From: Pyropia yezoensis
Taxonomy: Eukaryota; Rhodophyta; Bangiophyceae; Bangiales; Bangiaceae
Assembly (NCBI GenBank): GCA_009829735.1
Contig: CM020620.1
Coordinates: 10,599,420 to 10,663,419 of the forward strand
Direction: 5' to 3'
DNA length: 64,000 bases
The notes beneath the pieces were generated by a model that was not told the origin of the DNA, ran no database searches, and worked only from the letters and a program-made list of their open reading frames with translations. The first letter of the stretch is position 1. Each line of letters opens with the position of its first letter. The position numbers and the translations under genes were made by a program. Below are positions 61,616-64,000 of the stretch, piece by piece.

Positions 61616-64000
61616 TCTAGGAATTAATTTTGGACCGCTGTCCTATAAGCGTTCTTCCCAACATCTCCGACAATGTTGTGAGATCGGATATGGGAAAATG
61701 GGGTGAAACACCTCTCAGAACTTCCGCGAATGTTGTTCGAGATTTCTTCAGTGTTCTTTTTCGGGCGGTATTCTGACCAGCTTAGAAGTACATATGTGGT
61801 TTCACACTATTTTTTACCGTAAAAGCATGGATGCCTATGAAAATTGATCTTGGGCGGTCCTTCGTCCTTTTGTTACAAACTCGTCAGGCTGTTCAGTGAA
61901 CTATCTTAGCTTTCGCATTGCTTTCTTTGTACTGTATATCAACTAATTGCTCGTTTCTCTCTTGAACAGTACTTCATAGCACGGTGGAGCAAGTCAAGTG
62001 ATATTGCTCCTGCGGTGGCCCTGTTCGGGCACAACGACGATGATGGGCTTGACATGAAATGTGGCGGCTGACTATAGAAGACTCATTCCAATCCAGATGG
62101 TCATTTGGGGAAGATAGACACCCTCGCTCGCCTGAAGACTCCATTACCAGGAACGGCACCATCCAAGGCGTCCAATCAAATGCCCCGTGGCCGCAGCTGA
62201 CGTGGAAAATGCACTCTGATGTCGATGGCGCGCACTCCAGTACCGTGAATCAATCCATTGCGCTGAGAAGTAGCCCTCCTGAACCCCATTGCACTCGATA
62301 CTTCCCCTTGTCCGTTGGACCGTACGTGACATTCTCTTCTCCACAGAAACTTTAATGAGAGACAACCAAGGCGAGATTGCGGAAAACAAAGAGCAGGAGC
62401 AGAAAGAGCTCATCCACTGTTTCAAGAAAATGAGAAACTTGGTTGCGTTGAAAATGTGAGTCTTCTATATTTAGTAGCCCCCCACTCTGTTCCTGTCAAC
62501 TACGCGTTGGAGGCCAATCGGTGCCAGATCGACGACTCTAACGGGGGCCAATGTGGCGTGACACTCGTATTACATAGTGCCAAGGGGAGCCAAATTCATG
62601 CCTCTTCCAGCGTATTCTGGACAAGCGTAGTTCACGTGTATATGCAAGCGTATCTGCCTGCTTTGTACAAACTTCTCCGGTGCACACCAGACACTCAATG
62701 AAGACTTCAGTCTCCGGAAGAGAGAGTTGAAGGCTCCAGCAGCCACAGTTCAAAGCATATCACTACTGATAGTGCTCCACATTGACGAAGTCGGCGATAT
62801 CTAACCAATTGTAGTACTGTCACCTAAGGGGCAAAGTGAAACGAAATCGGACTATCCAACGACGTACGAGAGGTTGTAACATGAGTCATTGACCGTCATA
62901 AACTTGTGCATGCAGATCGCACCTTAGACGGCGTCGGTCGGATACCCACTTGTGTAGTATTGATGCACATTGACACGTCCGCCGAAAAGAATACATGCGC
63001 GTGGGCGGGTCTCCGACGCGCATTAAACCAATTTTTGTTCTAGCGTTCAAGTCATTGTCCAACGAGAGGCGGAGCCAAGTGCCCCTGTAGCTGACCATGC
63101 CTGGATGTGATCGCTATCCCTGTTGGTGATGAGATCATGCCCATGTAGCCGTCGCCCAGTCGACCTGCTGGCCTGCCCGTCGGAACGTGCCTTCGAGAGA
63201 TGCCATCAGCACATGATCCGTAAGGTCCACCCACTACTTGCCGTCACATCAATCAGAAGCACCCCTGCGAGCCACCAGGCCGCCCAGCCCTTCCCGGGCA
63301 ATAAAAGCACCCTCTAAGATAAATAAAAAAAATCCAGGAACCGCAATAGTTCATGAAAATATGGGTCTCCTCGTTGGGCCCGGACAGCCAAATTCGAAAT
63401 CCCCACGTTCCAAGCAGGATTAGGACATGCCCCGGTGGCTTAATGCTCGAGGAGCAATCGTTTCTGAGAAGTACACAATCGGCTCTGGTCCTAATCACAG
63501 CGGTCCCCCTACTGGGGCGCACAGGACGATAATAAGGCTGGAAGGCCCACTCATGTGCATCGAGAGTGCGACGCAGTCTGCAGACCAAAGCCAAGTTTCG
63601 CCTGGCCCGCAGATGACGAGGCATCTCGGGGGGGGGAGGCTTTTCCAGGTCACTCTCGGCATACATACGTTTGGGCGGTCGTGCAATACCGTCTCTACAG
63701 ATAGGAGCGAGCAAATACGCTTGCAAAACACGCTCGAGAACTGGCTCAGAATTCTACGCGTTGTTGTAAAAAAATAACCTCCCGTCAGTGAGTACTCACA
63801 CCAAATTCAGAGATCTGAACTTAGCCAGGACCGTCGCTAAGCTCCTACATGTAGATTCGCTTGAAGATCCCTGGTCGAGAAACGACGATTTGGCGGTCGT
63901 GGGCCTCGCCAGGCCAGGAGTCTGATCGCGCCCCATCCGCTGGGTATCTGGAGAACAGGGAATACAGGCGTATAAACCAATGCGTGTGCATAAGACCAGC

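Larger units (their letters stand above)
57458..64000. other. Lower-GC block without supported genes
   Basis: Base composition drops sharply compared with 25-57 kb and no open frame shows a recognisable domain. It contains a GATA microsatellite (57619-57650), a cluster of CCAAT boxes (60.87-61.56 kb) and degenerate repeat fragments in opposite orientations (60814-60858 with 61571-61615; about 59345-59378 with 62059-62092). It may be old repeat-derived sequence. Confidence 0.5.

Overview
The window looks like nuclear DNA of a high-GC, intron-poor photosynthetic eukaryote, most like a bangiophycean red alga (Porphyra/Pyropia type). The evidence is a plastid-type DUF3110 protein, spliceosomal introns of about 190-275 bp, Ala/Gly/Pro-rich proteins with long G/C homopolymers, and several Ty3 (gypsy) chromovirus retrotransposons. 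The taxon is inferred from gene content and style only.

1-21.6 kb is a nest of Ty3 elements. A minus-strand copy (5' LTR and gag, 1-2592) runs off the left edge and is inserted in the pol of an older plus-strand element (pol remnant 2593-6164). A hairpin-dense 3' tract (6281-8030) and a divergent integrase fragment (8491-9885) follow. A young 8.0 kb element (12568-20572, 539-bp LTRs, ACCCG target duplication) sits inside an unrecognised antisense ORF called here G. Its gag and pol are joined by a textbook -1 frameshift signal (GGGAAAC plus stem-loop). A polypurine tract and the start of another LTR close the nest near 21.27 kb.

21.6-23.2 kb holds a pogo/Tigger-like DDE transposase. A related non-autonomous element lies at 46.5-47.1 kb.

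25.6-46 kb is the host gene island: a U2AF large-subunit homologue that appears to lack RRM2, a DUF3110 protein, a small coiled-coil protein, a four-finger C2H2 protein, an AANAT-like acetyltransferase, an AGFG-like ArfGAP protein, a Gly/Pro-rich coiled-coil protein, a single-pass membrane protein and an ERV1/ALR sulfhydryl oxidase. A paralogue of the membrane protein lies in convergent orientation at 49.1-50.7 kb. 53.1-54.4 kb encodes an Ala-rich protein with a MED9-like helical segment.

54.5-57.5 kb holds the C-terminal exon of a sterol 3-beta-dehydrogenase, a Fanzor/TnpB-like nuclease C-terminal region, and the C-terminal part of an M13 (neprilysin) peptidase with one frame break. The two enzymes appear 5'-truncated on the sides facing the Fanzor-like gene. 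From 57.5 kb to the right edge the base composition drops and no gene is convincing; degenerate repeats and many CCAAT boxes remain.

Four GC-rich genes change frame inside or next to long G/C runs, so homopolymer length errors or real mononucleotide instability must be considered. No tRNA, rRNA or CRISPR array was recognised.
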